Shown one piece after another: positions 25,784-35,128 of a stretch of 64,000 bases of DNA (positions within the stretch are counted from its first letter, which is position 1; the number at the start of each line of letters is the position of its first letter). Origin of the DNA: a virus. The DNA lies in the IMG/VR virus record IMGVR_UViG_3300024314_000002, positions 38,535-102,534 of that record; one strand, given 5' to 3'. The position numbers were made by a program, and so were the translations under genes. Below the pieces are notes generated by a model, which worked only from the letters and a program-made list of their open reading frames with translations, ran no database searches and was not told the DNA's origin.

Positions 25784-27733
25784 ATGGTAACAGGATATAC
25801 TGCAAACGCAAACGGAGATCAACTCATAGCATCCCTACAAGATCCTTTTCAGAACGTAATAAAGATTACGGATTGGGAAATTATAGCAGGTTTAACAACA
25901 CCACAGACAAAGGGTGTAGTTATATTGAATGCAGGATCTCCAACAGTAATAGGAATGGGAACAGATTTTACATTTCTAGCCAATGGTGATGAAATTGTAT
26001 TAGGAAATAAGATATTTCAAATTAGTTCCGTACCAGACGCATACACCCTGGAATTAACAACGTCACCCCAGTTTTCAACACAACCATCTGGAATAGAATT
26101 TTTCTTAGTTCCTAATGAATTAAATAAATTTGATTATGAATTTAGATGGTCACAGACTGGTGGATCTTTTTCAGAATTTTCAGAATTAAATAAAACTTCA
26201 AACATCGGAGATTTATTCAGTTTAGATTTTAATAATACACTTCCACTTTACATTGACCTAAAAGCAGAAGTATCTTCATTATCCGGAGGTAACTCTTTAT
26301 CTCTTATTTCAATCACATATACTACACAGACTGAAGACGGTATTGTTGAAGCATGTCCTAACTTTTGTGTTGAGTGTTTAGATCCCTTTTCAATGGACGG
26401 ATGTGCAAACATTATCGTAGAAGAATGTAATGATAATTTATTTAATCCATATAATTTAAGTAAATCTACTAAATTTGTAAAACAAATCACAGGATTAGTA
26501 AGCAATATATTTGGCCATGAAGTAAACTATTTTAGAACTGAACCAGATATGAGAACAGAAGATGTTACTCTTATGGAATATAGTTTACATGATGTAGTAG
26601 ATAATAAAAACATAAAGATATTAGTCCCGGGAAATGAATTTCCTGAAGAAAGTATAACTTTCGATATATTCGGAATGGATTTTGCAGACTTTGAAATTCA
26701 CATTACTCAAGAAGAATTTGATAGAGCGTTTGGTGAAAGAGATTCTCAAGGAAATTTAATAAAAAGCAGATATCCTAGATCTAAGGATTACATGTATATT
26801 CCTATTATTAATAGAATGTATGAAGTTCATACCATAGCTTTAGCTGACGAGTTTAATAAGACCAATTCATACTGGAGAGTAATGCTGAAGAAATATCAAG
26901 AAAGAACTTCAGTTAATAAAAATACATTCAACGCCGCAACTGACACGTTAACCACTGGAATCGAAGAAGTTTTTGGAGAAAGACAAAGGGAAGAGCAGGA
27001 AAAGGTTTCGAATCCGCAGCAATTTCAAACAGTTATTTCTACACACAAGGATGGTATTAGAAATTTCTATAATAAAGATTTACAAATAATAGATTTTGAA
27101 TTAAAAAACAGATGGACAATTGTTAGTAAAAATTATTATGACTTATCTGGAGTAGCGGAAGGAGATTTATGTATCGAATATGATGCACCATCTAGTCTAG
27201 AAACAGGCAAAAACATGGCAATTTCCGGATGGTTTAATCCACAGTTTGAAATTGGAAGTGGAGATCATTTCATAATAGGAGATCCAACCGCGCTTACAGG
27301 ATTTAAAACTTATTTAAACGATTCAGAATTTAAAATAATGGTTAATGGAAATACAGTTACATTTAACCACGGCCTTTCTTTAGAAAAAAGATGGTATGGA
27401 TTTACTTTAAATATAAGTAATGAATTTTCCACAACTAGTTTAAGTATTTATAACTTAAATGAATCTGGATTACCTCAAAGCGCAACCTCTCAATTAACTG
27501 AAGTGTTTAATGAAGTTAAACCTTCGGGCTTAGTTTGGAACTCTAATTCTAATTTCCAAATAAGAGGAAATAGTATGTATATGACCAACATTAGAGTATT
27601 CGATCAAATGATAGAAGAAGAACAAAGATCTAATATATTAAATCAATATATAGTTAGAGATAATCAACTTGCTAAATTAATAGACAATGCAATACCTAGT
27701 ATTGGGTTTCAGAAATTTAGACACACTAGGTAA
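25784..27733 (+). CDS. Virion protein at the neck position with LamG-like C-terminal domain
   Basis: The 649-aa protein starts with phage-type beta repeats ('GVVILNAGSPTVIGMGTDF'), a cysteine-containing segment near residues 190-212, and a central domain with 'RTEDVTLMEYSLHDVV' and 'YMYIPIINRMYEVHTIAL' that recalls T4 neck protein gp14. The last 190 residues look like a concanavalin/LamG jelly roll ('MAISGWFNPQFEIGSGDHF', 'YMTNIRVFDQ'), a fold often used for glycan contact. T4 places gp13-gp15 just before gp16-gp17, as here. The gp14 link is an inference. Confidence 0.55.
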   Translation: MVTGYTANANGDQLIASLQDPFQNVIKITDWEIIAGLTTPQTKGVVILNAGSPTVIGMGTDFTFLANGDEIVLGNKIFQISSVPDAYTLELTTSPQFSTQPSGIEFFLVPNELNKFDYEFRWSQTGGSFSEFSELNKTSNIGDLFSLDFNNTLPLYIDLKAEVSSLSGGNSLSLISITYTTQTEDGIVEACPNFCVECLDPFSMDGCANIIVEECNDNLFNPYNLSKSTKFVKQITGLVSNIFGHEVNYFRTEPDMRTEDVTLMEYSLHDVVDNKNIKILVPGNEFPEESITFDIFGMDFADFEIHITQEEFDRAFGERDSQGNLIKSRYPRSKDYMYIPIINRMYEVHTIALADEFNKTNSYWRVMLKKYQERTSVNKNTFNAATDTLTTGIEEVFGERQREEQEKVSNPQQFQTVISTHKDGIRNFYNKDLQIIDFELKNRWTIVSKNYYDLSGVAEGDLCIEYDAPSSLETGKNMAISGWFNPQFEIGSGDHFIIGDPTALTGFKTYLNDSEFKIMVNGNTVTFNHGLSLEKRWYGFTLNISNEFSTTSLSIYNLNESGLPQSATSQLTEVFNEVKPSGLVWNSNSNFQIRGNSMYMTNIRVFDQMIEEEQRSNILNQYIVRDNQLAKLIDNAIPSIGFQKFRHTR

Positions 27734-27737
27734 TTAG

Positions 27738-27745
27738 GATATATA
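27738..27745 (+). promoter_or_regulatory. Putative late promoter box GATATATA
   Basis: It lies 20 bp before the small terminase start, in the short gap after the neck-like gene. Confidence 0.4.
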
Positions 27746-27765
27746 ATCCTATAAAACAATAACTT

Positions 27766-28416
27766 ATGTCAGAAGAAAAGAAGTCAATAAAAGACCAAGC
27801 AGAAGATATTAGAAAAGAGCTTGATGAACTTATTGGTGAAAGTGTAGATATAACAGAGGCTACGGATACTGATCCAGCGTTTCTTCCACTTCAACCAAAG
27901 GAAGTTCTTCCATCATTTGGAGAACTTAAAACAAGATCTACTAAAACAGCTAAGAAAACTATAACAGCCCTTATGAAATTTTATCTTGCAGAAGATATAA
28001 TTGAAAAGGATGAATATATCGCTGCTAAGAAAAAGATGGATGAGATGACAATGTCTTCTTTAGTTTATCAATTACAAGCAGGTGAAAGAGCTCTTACAAC
28101 ACTATTAGAAACTATCGAAGATGGCGAATTAGCTCCAAGAATGTTTGAAGTTCTTGCAACTTTACAGAAATCAATGCTAGATATTATTAAATCCCAAACA
28201 ATGTATTTAATGGCAACTGAAGAAAGTGCTAAACGAATTTCTAGAGATATAGAAATTTACAAGAAAAGAGATGATGTTAGGGAAATAGAAGAATCAGGAG
28301 GTTCCACTGGTGATTCTGCGGTTCAAAGAGGAACTAAAGATCTTATGAGAATGATTCGTTCTGGAATCGATTCAGAAACTCAAGATATCGAAGATGTAGA
28401 ACCTAACGAAGAATAA
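27766..28416 (+). CDS. 16: Small terminase subunit (gp16-like)
   Basis: This 216-aa helical protein lies 2 bp before the large terminase, as gp16 precedes gp17 in T4. The central region ('ALTTLLETIEDGELAPRMFEVLATL' in shorter blocks) has the antiparallel-helix oligomerisation pattern of gp16, with charged flexible ends. It recognises phage DNA and stimulates the gp17 motor. Confidence 0.75.
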   Translation: MSEEKKSIKDQAEDIRKELDELIGESVDITEATDTDPAFLPLQPKEVLPSFGELKTRSTKTAKKTITALMKFYLAEDIIEKDEYIAAKKKMDEMTMSSLVYQLQAGERALTTLLETIEDGELAPRMFEVLATLQKSMLDIIKSQTMYLMATEESAKRISRDIEIYKKRDDVREIEESGGSTGDSAVQRGTKDLMRMIRSGIDSETQDIEDVEPNEE

Positions 28417-28418
28417 CA

Positions 28419-30245
28419 ATGAGCGATTACGTAGGAGATAATATGTGGATTCCGAAAGGAGACAAAAGCGATCCTGGTCAAAAGCTGGTATGGTCGACTA
28501 AGAATGTTGATGATCTTTTAGTAGCACTAGATAAAGGATATCGCCCACAAGTTTCTATGCCCTTTTATGAGGGTAAGCAGTTTTTACGTAAGGGTAATAT
28601 TGTATTTGAATATACTGAAGAGGAAATTGCAGAGCTGGCTAAATGCGCAAATGATATTGTTTATTTTGCAGAAAAGTATGCAGTAGTAATGACAGATGAA
28701 GGTATTCAACAGGTGAAACTTAGAGAATATCAAAAAGAATTATTACATAACTTTCAAAACGAAAGATTTAATATTGTATTAGCGGCCAGACAAATGGGTA
28801 AAACTGTAACGGCTTCTATTTTTAATGCATGGTATGTTACATTTAACTATGATAAAACTACTCTTCTTTTAGCTAATAAATCAGATTCAACAAAAGAAAT
28901 TATAGATAAAGCAAAGGTAGTTATTGAAAACCTTCCTTTCTTTATGAAACCAGGTATTATTAAGTATGACGTTATGAATGTACGTTCAGATAATGGATGT
29001 AGATTAGTAGGTCAATCAACTACCGCAAAATCAGGTATTGGTTTTACTATTCATAACTTATATCTTGATGAGTTCGCACACATTCATCCAACTATAGTTG
29101 ATTCATTCTATGAAAATGTATATCCTACATTATCAGCTTCTAAGGTATCTAGAATTAATATTACTTCAACACCGAATGGATTTAATAAATTCTATGAAAT
29201 TTATGCAGGTGCTGAAAAAGGAGAAAATGAATATACACCAACGAGAGTTGATTGGTGGCAGCATCCGGATAGAGATGATGCATGGTATGAAAGAGAACTT
29301 GGAAACTTAGGTTCTGAAGAAGCCTTTAATAGACAATATGGAAATGAATTCGTAAGTTCTTCTAATCTATTATTAAGCCCAATGGTTATGAAAACCATGA
29401 GAAAGAATTCACATGAATTTATATGGCATGATTTAGAAGATTTCGAAAATATACAAATAGATACAAAGGGAGTTTTAGGATTTCATAAAGACTTCGATCC
29501 TGAAGGAGCAAAAGAATCTAATAGATTTTATTTGTTTTCAGTAGACATCGCAGAAGGCAACGGAGGTGATTACTCTGTAATTAATGTTTTCGAAGTAGAA
29601 CCAATGGAAGATAAGGACATTATTGATGCAGTGACACCCGGTGCAATGTATGACTTTTTTAGATTGAATCAAGTGGCAGTCTTTAGATCTAATGAACATG
29701 TTATTGAAGATTTTGCAAAGGTTCTATATACATTAGCTGTTGAGATATTTAATCCTGAAAATGTTAAGATGATTATAGAATTCAATACATACGGTTCTAT
29801 CTTATTGAAATATTTACAAACAGTTTATCCTTCAAGAAATGAATTTGAAGACGAGATGGTATTAAGGTTTAAACATAGACATGATTCAAGAGCCTTAAAA
29901 CCAGGTATAAAATTAAAAGCAGATAACAAATCAGTGTTTTGCCAAAATTTTAAAAAATTAATTGAAAATAATAGAATAAAAATAAATGACACAGAAACTG
30001 TAAATGAAGCAAGTCTTTTCGGTAGTCTTAAAAATGGAAGCTATGGTGCTCAAATGGGTAATGATGATATCATTATGACAGGAATCACTGCCACTGAATT
30101 TTTTAACACTACAGATTATGCAGATTACATCGAAGAATTGCTAGATTTTATAGATCCTGAAAAGTATAAATTAATGGAAACTACTCTATATCAACAAAAC
30201 GATTCAGCCGGAGATATGCAGTATGATATTTATGATCTTATATAG
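28419..30245 (+). CDS. 17: Large terminase subunit (gp17-like packaging ATPase/nuclease)
   Basis: The 608-aa protein equals T4 gp17 (610 aa) in length. The ATPase P-loop variant AARQMGKT is at residues 122-129, Walker B 'LYLDEFAHI' near residue 213, coupling motif 'ITSTPNG', and the RNase H-like nuclease begins at about residue 370 with 'FSVDIAEGNGGDYSVI' and ends with 'NDDIIMTGI'. It powers DNA translocation through the portal and cuts headful lengths. Confidence 0.96.
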   Translation: MSDYVGDNMWIPKGDKSDPGQKLVWSTKNVDDLLVALDKGYRPQVSMPFYEGKQFLRKGNIVFEYTEEEIAELAKCANDIVYFAEKYAVVMTDEGIQQVKLREYQKELLHNFQNERFNIVLAARQMGKTVTASIFNAWYVTFNYDKTTLLLANKSDSTKEIIDKAKVVIENLPFFMKPGIIKYDVMNVRSDNGCRLVGQSTTAKSGIGFTIHNLYLDEFAHIHPTIVDSFYENVYPTLSASKVSRINITSTPNGFNKFYEIYAGAEKGENEYTPTRVDWWQHPDRDDAWYERELGNLGSEEAFNRQYGNEFVSSSNLLLSPMVMKTMRKNSHEFIWHDLEDFENIQIDTKGVLGFHKDFDPEGAKESNRFYLFSVDIAEGNGGDYSVINVFEVEPMEDKDIIDAVTPGAMYDFFRLNQVAVFRSNEHVIEDFAKVLYTLAVEIFNPENVKMIIEFNTYGSILLKYLQTVYPSRNEFEDEMVLRFKHRHDSRALKPGIKLKADNKSVFCQNFKKLIENNRIKINDTETVNEASLFGSLKNGSYGAQMGNDDIIMTGITATEFFNTTDYADYIEELLDFIDPEKYKLMETTLYQQNDSAGDMQYDIYDLI

Positions 30246-30266
30246 ACTAAACTCCAGATTTACACG

Positions 30267-30274
30267 GATATATA
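30267..30274 (+). promoter_or_regulatory. Putative late promoter box GATATATA
   Basis: It lies 33 bp before the tail sheath start. Confidence 0.45.
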
Positions 30275-30307
30275 GATTAACAAATAAAAAAATAAAATTA
30301 AATAACT

Positions 30308-32974
30308 ATGGCACTAAGTCCTCAATTATTACAATTCAAGAGTTCAGGCGTTTACAGATTGGAATTTGATAAATCTCAAACTGCTAATATTGACGTTTCT
30401 ACTCTTAGGCTGGTTGTTGGTCACTCAAGAAAGGGACCTTATAATACACCAGTATTAATCGAAAACGTTGAAGCATTCATTCAAGTATATGGAAACATTG
30501 ACAAATCGTTAGAGAAAAAAGGAATGTTCTTCCACAGATCAGCTAAAGCTGCTCTTTCAAGAGGACCTATCCTAGCTCTTAACCTTGCTCAATTTGGAGT
30601 AAATGATTTAGCTTCAGCTGCACAAATTTCAACAAACGGATCATATGAATCTGATCCAGTATCGAATAGATATTCAGCGCCGCTTCCAACGGATGTAGCA
30701 TTTGAAGTAGGTGATCCTATTCCAGATACAGGATCTGTTCCAGTTGCAACTGCTATTACAGACGCTGCAGCAGCTACACTTTCAGTAGACGGTTTAACTT
30801 TAACACTAGCAGGTGTAGATTTAACATCTAGCCTAGCAGGTACTTTCTATTTACTTTCAGATGCAGGTAATGAACCTCATATTGCAGCAACAGCTGCGTT
30901 TGATGGTACAGATACTGTAATTACAGCTTTAGCTGCTATCAATACAGCTCACGGTGGTGGTTCAACAAGTTTTGATATTTATGACAGTGCAGCGACTATT
31001 GCTCCCGATCAGTATACTCTAGCACAAGTTGAAGCTGATACGTTTTATACTTATCCTTCACTAGGTCATCAGACTGGAGACTATACTTATTCAAGTTTCT
31101 TTGACACTGATAAATTTATGATTCCTTCTGATGAGAAATTATTACAAACATTAGGTGAAGATGCTAACCAAGTTTTAAACTTTGTTAATATTAAACAAAC
31201 ACCAATCACAGTTTTCACAAGAAAAGCGCAAGATACGGCTGGATTTGATGTTACTGCAAGAGAATGGTATGGAGAAGGAAATGTTCCAGCATATTTAAAT
31301 GACAAAGATTTAATGTCAGATTATATGATTGATGTATTTGTATTCAAAGGTCAATTTGATGCTGCAGCAATGGACACCGATCCAGTTTATGGATTTTACT
31401 TCGACAGTAAAGGTTTAAGAAAAGAGCTAATAGAACAATTTGCAAATTTAAGACAAGTTGAAATGATAGGTTCTTATTCTGGTTCAATGCTTCCAGGTTT
31501 TAAAGACTTAGAAGGAAGAAACGTATATATCGAAACAATGATTAACGCTGAAGCAAGAAGAACAGGTTTATTCTGTGCAATTGCTGAAGATTTAGTAACT
31601 GATGAATCTGGAGATACTCCAATTGATTTAGTTGGTCACACATTTGACGAAGACGGATCAGATCAAGTAGTATTATCTTACGATGTTGAAATGAGATCAA
31701 TAGCATTACCTAACGCTGATGTATATGCCGCGGAAGGAGAAGATGCAAAATTTACTTTTAACGATCCTAATCATCCAAAGCCAGAAATTACAAAAGGAAA
31801 CTATATTAGAGTAGGTGAAAGATTAGCTTTAGTTAAACAAGTATCAGTTGAAAAAACAGATTTAGTAACTATATGGACTGTTAAATTATCAGAAGCAGCT
31901 CCTTTAGTAGCTCCTTCAGTTTATGTTGAATCTTTAGAAGATGCAGCTGAGTCATATACTCCATTTGTATTAAATGGTGCTCAAATTGAAGCAGAAACTA
32001 TTTTCTCATGTTTAGAAGCTATTAAAGTAGGAACAGGATTAGCAACTGGTTTAGTAGATAAAGATGCAATCGAATTTAGATATATTGTTGATACATTTGG
32101 TTCTTTTGATAATCAATTAAGAGATAAAATCCAATTATCTCAATTAGCAAAAGAAAGACAAAATGCATCAGCTATATTAAATGCACCAATGGTAAAAGAT
32201 TTTAAAGCATCTACGGATCCTTCATTTATCAATGCATTTAGCCAGTCATTCCAAACTTCATACATTCCAGAAGGAGGTAACTTAGATTTAAATCCAACAT
32301 CCTTATACACATTACCAAGTATCGCAGATGGTGCAAATTACGCATTCTACTACGGTCCTGGTCTTATTGTAAGAGAAAATGGAAAAGACATCATGGTTCC
32401 ACCAGCTGCGTATGTATCTAATAACTATATTGATAAATACACAGATGCTTTACCATGGTCAATTGTTGCTGGTCCTAGAAGAGGAGTTGTTGCTGGCCCT
32501 AATGTTGTAGGTGCTGAATACTCTTTTGACAAAGCAGACAGAGACATTTTAGAGCCATTTGGTTATAATCCAATTGTATTCCAAAGAGGAGTTGGTTTAA
32601 CTATCTTAGGAAATAAAACTGCACAGCAGTCTATTAAATCATCACTATCTTCAGCTCACGTTAGAGAAGTGTTAATTTACATTCAAGATGCAATGGCAGA
32701 TATCCTTAAAGATTACGTATTCGAATTTAACAATGCACAAACTAGATTAGAAATCAAAACTCTAGCAGATTCATTAATGGAATCAGTTAGACAAGATGGT
32801 GGTGTATACGATTTCAAAAACGTAATGGATCAATCAAATAACACAGGTGAGGTAATTGACAACAACATAGGTATCATAGATACATTTGTTGAGCCAGTTA
32901 AAGGTTTAGAAATAGTTGTGCATAGAACAACAATTTTAAATACTGGTGAAATTTCAACCGGAAACTTTAGTTAA
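30308..32974 (+). CDS. 18: Contractile tail sheath protein (gp18-like)
   Basis: The 888-aa protein (T4 gp18 is 659 aa) starts with the sheath-type 'SSGVYRLEFDKSQ' and 'RLVVGHSRKGPYNTPVLIEN' and ends with the conserved sheath core ('YVFEFNNAQTRLEIKTLADSL', 'VVHRTTILNTGEI'). The excess length lies in insertions at about residues 110-220 (alanine/threonine-rich) and 430-560, likely surface domains. It contracts to drive the tube through the cell envelope. Confidence 0.94.
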   Translation: MALSPQLLQFKSSGVYRLEFDKSQTANIDVSTLRLVVGHSRKGPYNTPVLIENVEAFIQVYGNIDKSLEKKGMFFHRSAKAALSRGPILALNLAQFGVNDLASAAQISTNGSYESDPVSNRYSAPLPTDVAFEVGDPIPDTGSVPVATAITDAAAATLSVDGLTLTLAGVDLTSSLAGTFYLLSDAGNEPHIAATAAFDGTDTVITALAAINTAHGGGSTSFDIYDSAATIAPDQYTLAQVEADTFYTYPSLGHQTGDYTYSSFFDTDKFMIPSDEKLLQTLGEDANQVLNFVNIKQTPITVFTRKAQDTAGFDVTAREWYGEGNVPAYLNDKDLMSDYMIDVFVFKGQFDAAAMDTDPVYGFYFDSKGLRKELIEQFANLRQVEMIGSYSGSMLPGFKDLEGRNVYIETMINAEARRTGLFCAIAEDLVTDESGDTPIDLVGHTFDEDGSDQVVLSYDVEMRSIALPNADVYAAEGEDAKFTFNDPNHPKPEITKGNYIRVGERLALVKQVSVEKTDLVTIWTVKLSEAAPLVAPSVYVESLEDAAESYTPFVLNGAQIEAETIFSCLEAIKVGTGLATGLVDKDAIEFRYIVDTFGSFDNQLRDKIQLSQLAKERQNASAILNAPMVKDFKASTDPSFINAFSQSFQTSYIPEGGNLDLNPTSLYTLPSIADGANYAFYYGPGLIVRENGKDIMVPPAAYVSNNYIDKYTDALPWSIVAGPRRGVVAGPNVVGAEYSFDKADRDILEPFGYNPIVFQRGVGLTILGNKTAQQSIKSSLSSAHVREVLIYIQDAMADILKDYVFEFNNAQTRLEIKTLADSLMESVRQDGGVYDFKNVMDQSNNTGEVIDNNIGIIDTFVEPVKGLEIVVHRTTILNTGEISTGNFS

Positions 32975-32977
32975 GAA

Positions 32978-32985
32978 GATATATA
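32978..32985 (+). promoter_or_regulatory. Putative late promoter box GATATATA
   Basis: It lies 25 bp before the tail tube start. Confidence 0.45.
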
Positions 32986-33010
32986 ATAAAAAATAAAACA
33001 ATAAAGACTT

Positions 33011-33565
33011 ATGGCTTTACCACACTATTCACAAGATCAAACTAGTAAGGCGGGTAGACAATTCGAACCAGTACAAGGAAACTTATTTGAGGTAACTATT
33101 TTACCTCCAGCTGGCGTTTCTGATGCTCCACTATTACTACAACACGTTAACACTATTGGCGGGTTGGAATTATACAAAGATGCAGGTACCGTCGAACAGA
33201 AATACAAGTTCTCAAAAAGATCTTATGCTGGTATGCCAGATGATACTTCACTTACAGTGGCTATCAATTTCTCTTTGAACTTAAACGACGCTAACCAAGC
33301 TTATTTATATAAAACAATGAGACAATGGTATAACTTAGCTTACAATCCACAAACTGGAGAAATGGGCTTAAAGAAAGACTATACTGGAACAATAGTAATC
33401 GTTCAATTTAACAGAGCTGGAGATATTTTCAGAACTGTAACATTAGAAGATTGCTGGATTTCTTCTGGACTTCCATTCACTAACGACTTAAGTTATGAAT
33501 CTCCAGAAGCTGCTGCTTTAGACGTATCATGGAGATGTGATACCTTTAAAGAAGTATTAGCTTAA
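33011..33565 (+). CDS. 19: Tail tube protein (gp19-like)
   Basis: The 184-aa protein is close to T4 gp19 (163 aa). Blocks 'GNLFEVTILPPAG', 'KYKFSKRSYAGMPDDTSL' and 'AALDVSWRCDTFKEVL' fit the tube fold. It follows sheath directly, with its own late box and terminator, consistent with high expression. Confidence 0.9.
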   Translation: MALPHYSQDQTSKAGRQFEPVQGNLFEVTILPPAGVSDAPLLLQHVNTIGGLELYKDAGTVEQKYKFSKRSYAGMPDDTSLTVAINFSLNLNDANQAYLYKTMRQWYNLAYNPQTGEMGLKKDYTGTIVIVQFNRAGDIFRTVTLEDCWISSGLPFTNDLSYESPEAAALDVSWRCDTFKEVLA

Positions 33566-33576
33566 TTTATTAAAAG

Positions 33577-33608
33577 TAGGACGGCTTTAATTAGTTCGTC
33601 CTATTTTT
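33577..33608 (+). terminator. Rho-independent terminator after the tail tube gene
   Basis: TAGGACG (33577-33583) pairs with CGTCCTA (33597-33603), followed by TTTTT. Confidence 0.85.
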
Positions 33609-33642
33609 ATGAAACTAAAATATAATATAATGATATAATAAT

Positions 33643-33861
33643 ATGTCCAGTAAACTAACGAAGAAATTACAGGTATTACTCTCTGAAGAAGAAGTGTTTA
33701 TCATAAACAGGATTATACTAAACGAGGCGATTGAAAATGGAGAGAGACCGGTTTCAGTTTCGGCGTTTATCAGAGACTTAATAAGACAAGAAATAGATAA
33801 AAAAAGCGATCTTCAAAAGAGTTGGGATCGAAATAGAATTAAACAACTCAAATCTAAATAA
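33643..33861 (+). CDS. Small ribbon-helix-helix-like protein (72 aa)
   Basis: The 72-aa product is highly charged. 'KLQVLLSEEEVFIINRIIL' followed by 'RPVSVSAFIRDLIRQEI' looks like the strand-helix-helix of a ribbon-helix-helix DNA-binding protein. It lies between the tail tube terminator and the gp26-like gene. A role in controlling tail genes is possible but not shown. Confidence 0.55.
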   Translation: MSSKLTKKLQVLLSEEEVFIINRIILNEAIENGERPVSVSAFIRDLIRQEIDKKSDLQKSWDRNRIKQLKSK

Positions 33862-33867
33862 TAAAAC

Positions 33868-34839
33868 ATGAGCAAAGACAAAAACAAAAAAGAAGAAGAA
33901 ATCAATTTAGACGATCAATACAAAGCTATTGTTGAAGCTAATGAGAACGAATCTTCAGTAGAATCAGAAGAGCCTAAGAATTTAGGTAAAGTTGATATGT
34001 CTAGATTTCAACCAGCTGAAGCAAAGGAAGCTGATTTTCATTTAGGATATCATTCAGTTAAAATAGATTCACTACCGTCAGGTGGAATGTTCTATACTCC
34101 AGATACTGAAATTTCTATTAGATCTGCAAAGGTTGCAGAGATTAGACATTTCTCTACCATGGACGAAACCAACATTCTAGATGTAGATGAAAAATTAAAT
34201 GCTATAGTAGAGTCATGTCTTAGAATAACTTCTAAGAAAAAAAGACTTTCATATAAGGATATTTTAGAAGAAGATAGATTTTGGTTAATTTTAGCAATCA
34301 GAGATTTAACTTTCCCTGAGCCTGAAAATGCATTAACTGTTAAGTATCAAGATAAGAGAGGTGTTTCTCACGATGCATCAATTGATAAGAAATATTTTCA
34401 ATACTTTTCTATTCCAGAAGAATTAGATAAATATTACGATCAAGATAAAAGAACCTTTATTATTGAGACAAAATCATTTGGTAACATTGAAATGAGACCT
34501 CCTACAATTGGTCTAATGCAAAAGGTTACTAAGTATATTAAAGAAAAGCAAGAAAAGGGATTACAGGCTGATCAGTCTTTAATTCAATTAATTCCATATC
34601 TATATACAGATTGGAGAGGCTTTGATGATAAATCAATCTTTAATTTTGAAGTAGAATTAAACGGATGGAACAATAGAAAATATGCTTTAGTATATAAACT
34701 CGCTGAAAAAATGAAAGTCGGAATTCAACCTGAGATGTTGGTAACGCATGAGGATGACGAGGTCCTCGTTCCGATTGGGTTTCGTGACGGAATCAAATCT
34801 ATTTTCCTTGTTCAGGATATCGCTGGAGAACTTCTTTAA
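33868..34839 (+). CDS. 26: Baseplate/tail assembly protein (T4 gp26-like), frame-1 product
   Basis: The 323-aa protein has a disordered charged N-terminus (about 60 residues), then 'KIDSLPSGGMFYTPDTEISIRSAKVAEI' (quoted in part: 'LPSGGMFY', 'ISIRSAKVAEI') and 'DEKLNAIVESCLRI', the pattern of the T4 gp26 baseplate family. It lies before the tape-measure gene, where tail assembly chaperones are coded. The frame ends at CTT-TAA (34834-34839), a possible +1 slip site that would extend the protein (see the next entry). Confidence 0.6.
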   Translation: MSKDKNKKEEEINLDDQYKAIVEANENESSVESEEPKNLGKVDMSRFQPAEAKEADFHLGYHSVKIDSLPSGGMFYTPDTEISIRSAKVAEIRHFSTMDETNILDVDEKLNAIVESCLRITSKKKRLSYKDILEEDRFWLILAIRDLTFPEPENALTVKYQDKRGVSHDASIDKKYFQYFSIPEELDKYYDQDKRTFIIETKSFGNIEMRPPTIGLMQKVTKYIKEKQEKGLQADQSLIQLIPYLYTDWRGFDDKSIFNFEVELNGWNNRKYALVYKLAEKMKVGIQPEMLVTHEDDEVLVPIGFRDGIKSIFLVQDIAGELL

Positions 34840-35056
34840 AACTAAGTTCTACCTTTATAAGCATCTTTCAATACAACCCTCTGAACTTGAAAACATGGAA
34901 TATTATGAATTCCATTATATTGTCAAGGAGTTAATTGAAATGATTAAAGCTGAAAACGAAGCGAACAAAGGGCAAAATGATCAAACTAACGAGATGATGG
35001 GAAGTATGAAAATGCCTTCTTTCAAAATGCCAAGTTTCAACATGCCTAAAATGTAA
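34838..35056 (+). CDS. +1-frame extension of the gp26-like protein (probable frameshift product)
   Basis: In the +1 frame the sequence continues from 34838 as K-T-K-F-Y-L-Y-K-H-L, then 'LENMEYYEFHYIVKELIEMI' and a repeated 'KMPSF' tail, about 72 residues. The only ATG ahead of it in this frame (34748) lies inside the gp26-like gene with no A-rich leader, and the residues from it look like out-of-frame noise. The next ATG (34895) would drop the conserved-looking start. A +1 slip at CTT-T, as in the prfB site, would fuse the two. This mirrors G/GT-type tail chaperones before tape measures. Confidence 0.55.
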   Translation, partial: KTKFYLYKHLSIQPSELENMEYYEFHYIVKELIEMIKAENEANKGQNDQTNEMMGSMKMPSFKMPSFNMPKM

Positions 35057-35061
35057 TAGAA

Positions 35062-35090
35062 AAAGGAGGTCCTAGATTGGACCTCCTTTT
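35062..35090 (+). terminator. Rho-independent terminator
   Basis: AAAGGAGGTCC pairs with GGACCTCCTTT around a 6-nt loop, followed by T residues, directly after the frameshift ORF. Confidence 0.88.
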
Positions 35091-35095
35091 ATTTA

Positions 35096-35103
35096 GATAT
35101 ATA
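35096..35103 (+). promoter_or_regulatory. Putative late promoter box GATATATA
   Basis: It directly follows a terminator and lies 25 bp before the start at 35129, so it should start a new transcript. Confidence 0.5.
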
Positions 35104-35128
35104 CTAAAAGAAAATAACATATATTGCG

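Noticed and set aside
34748-34837. ATG at 34748 as the start of the small ORF after the gp26-like gene
   Set aside because: No A-rich leader, and the first 30 residues look like an out-of-frame reading of the gp26-like gene. A frameshift explains the ORF better.
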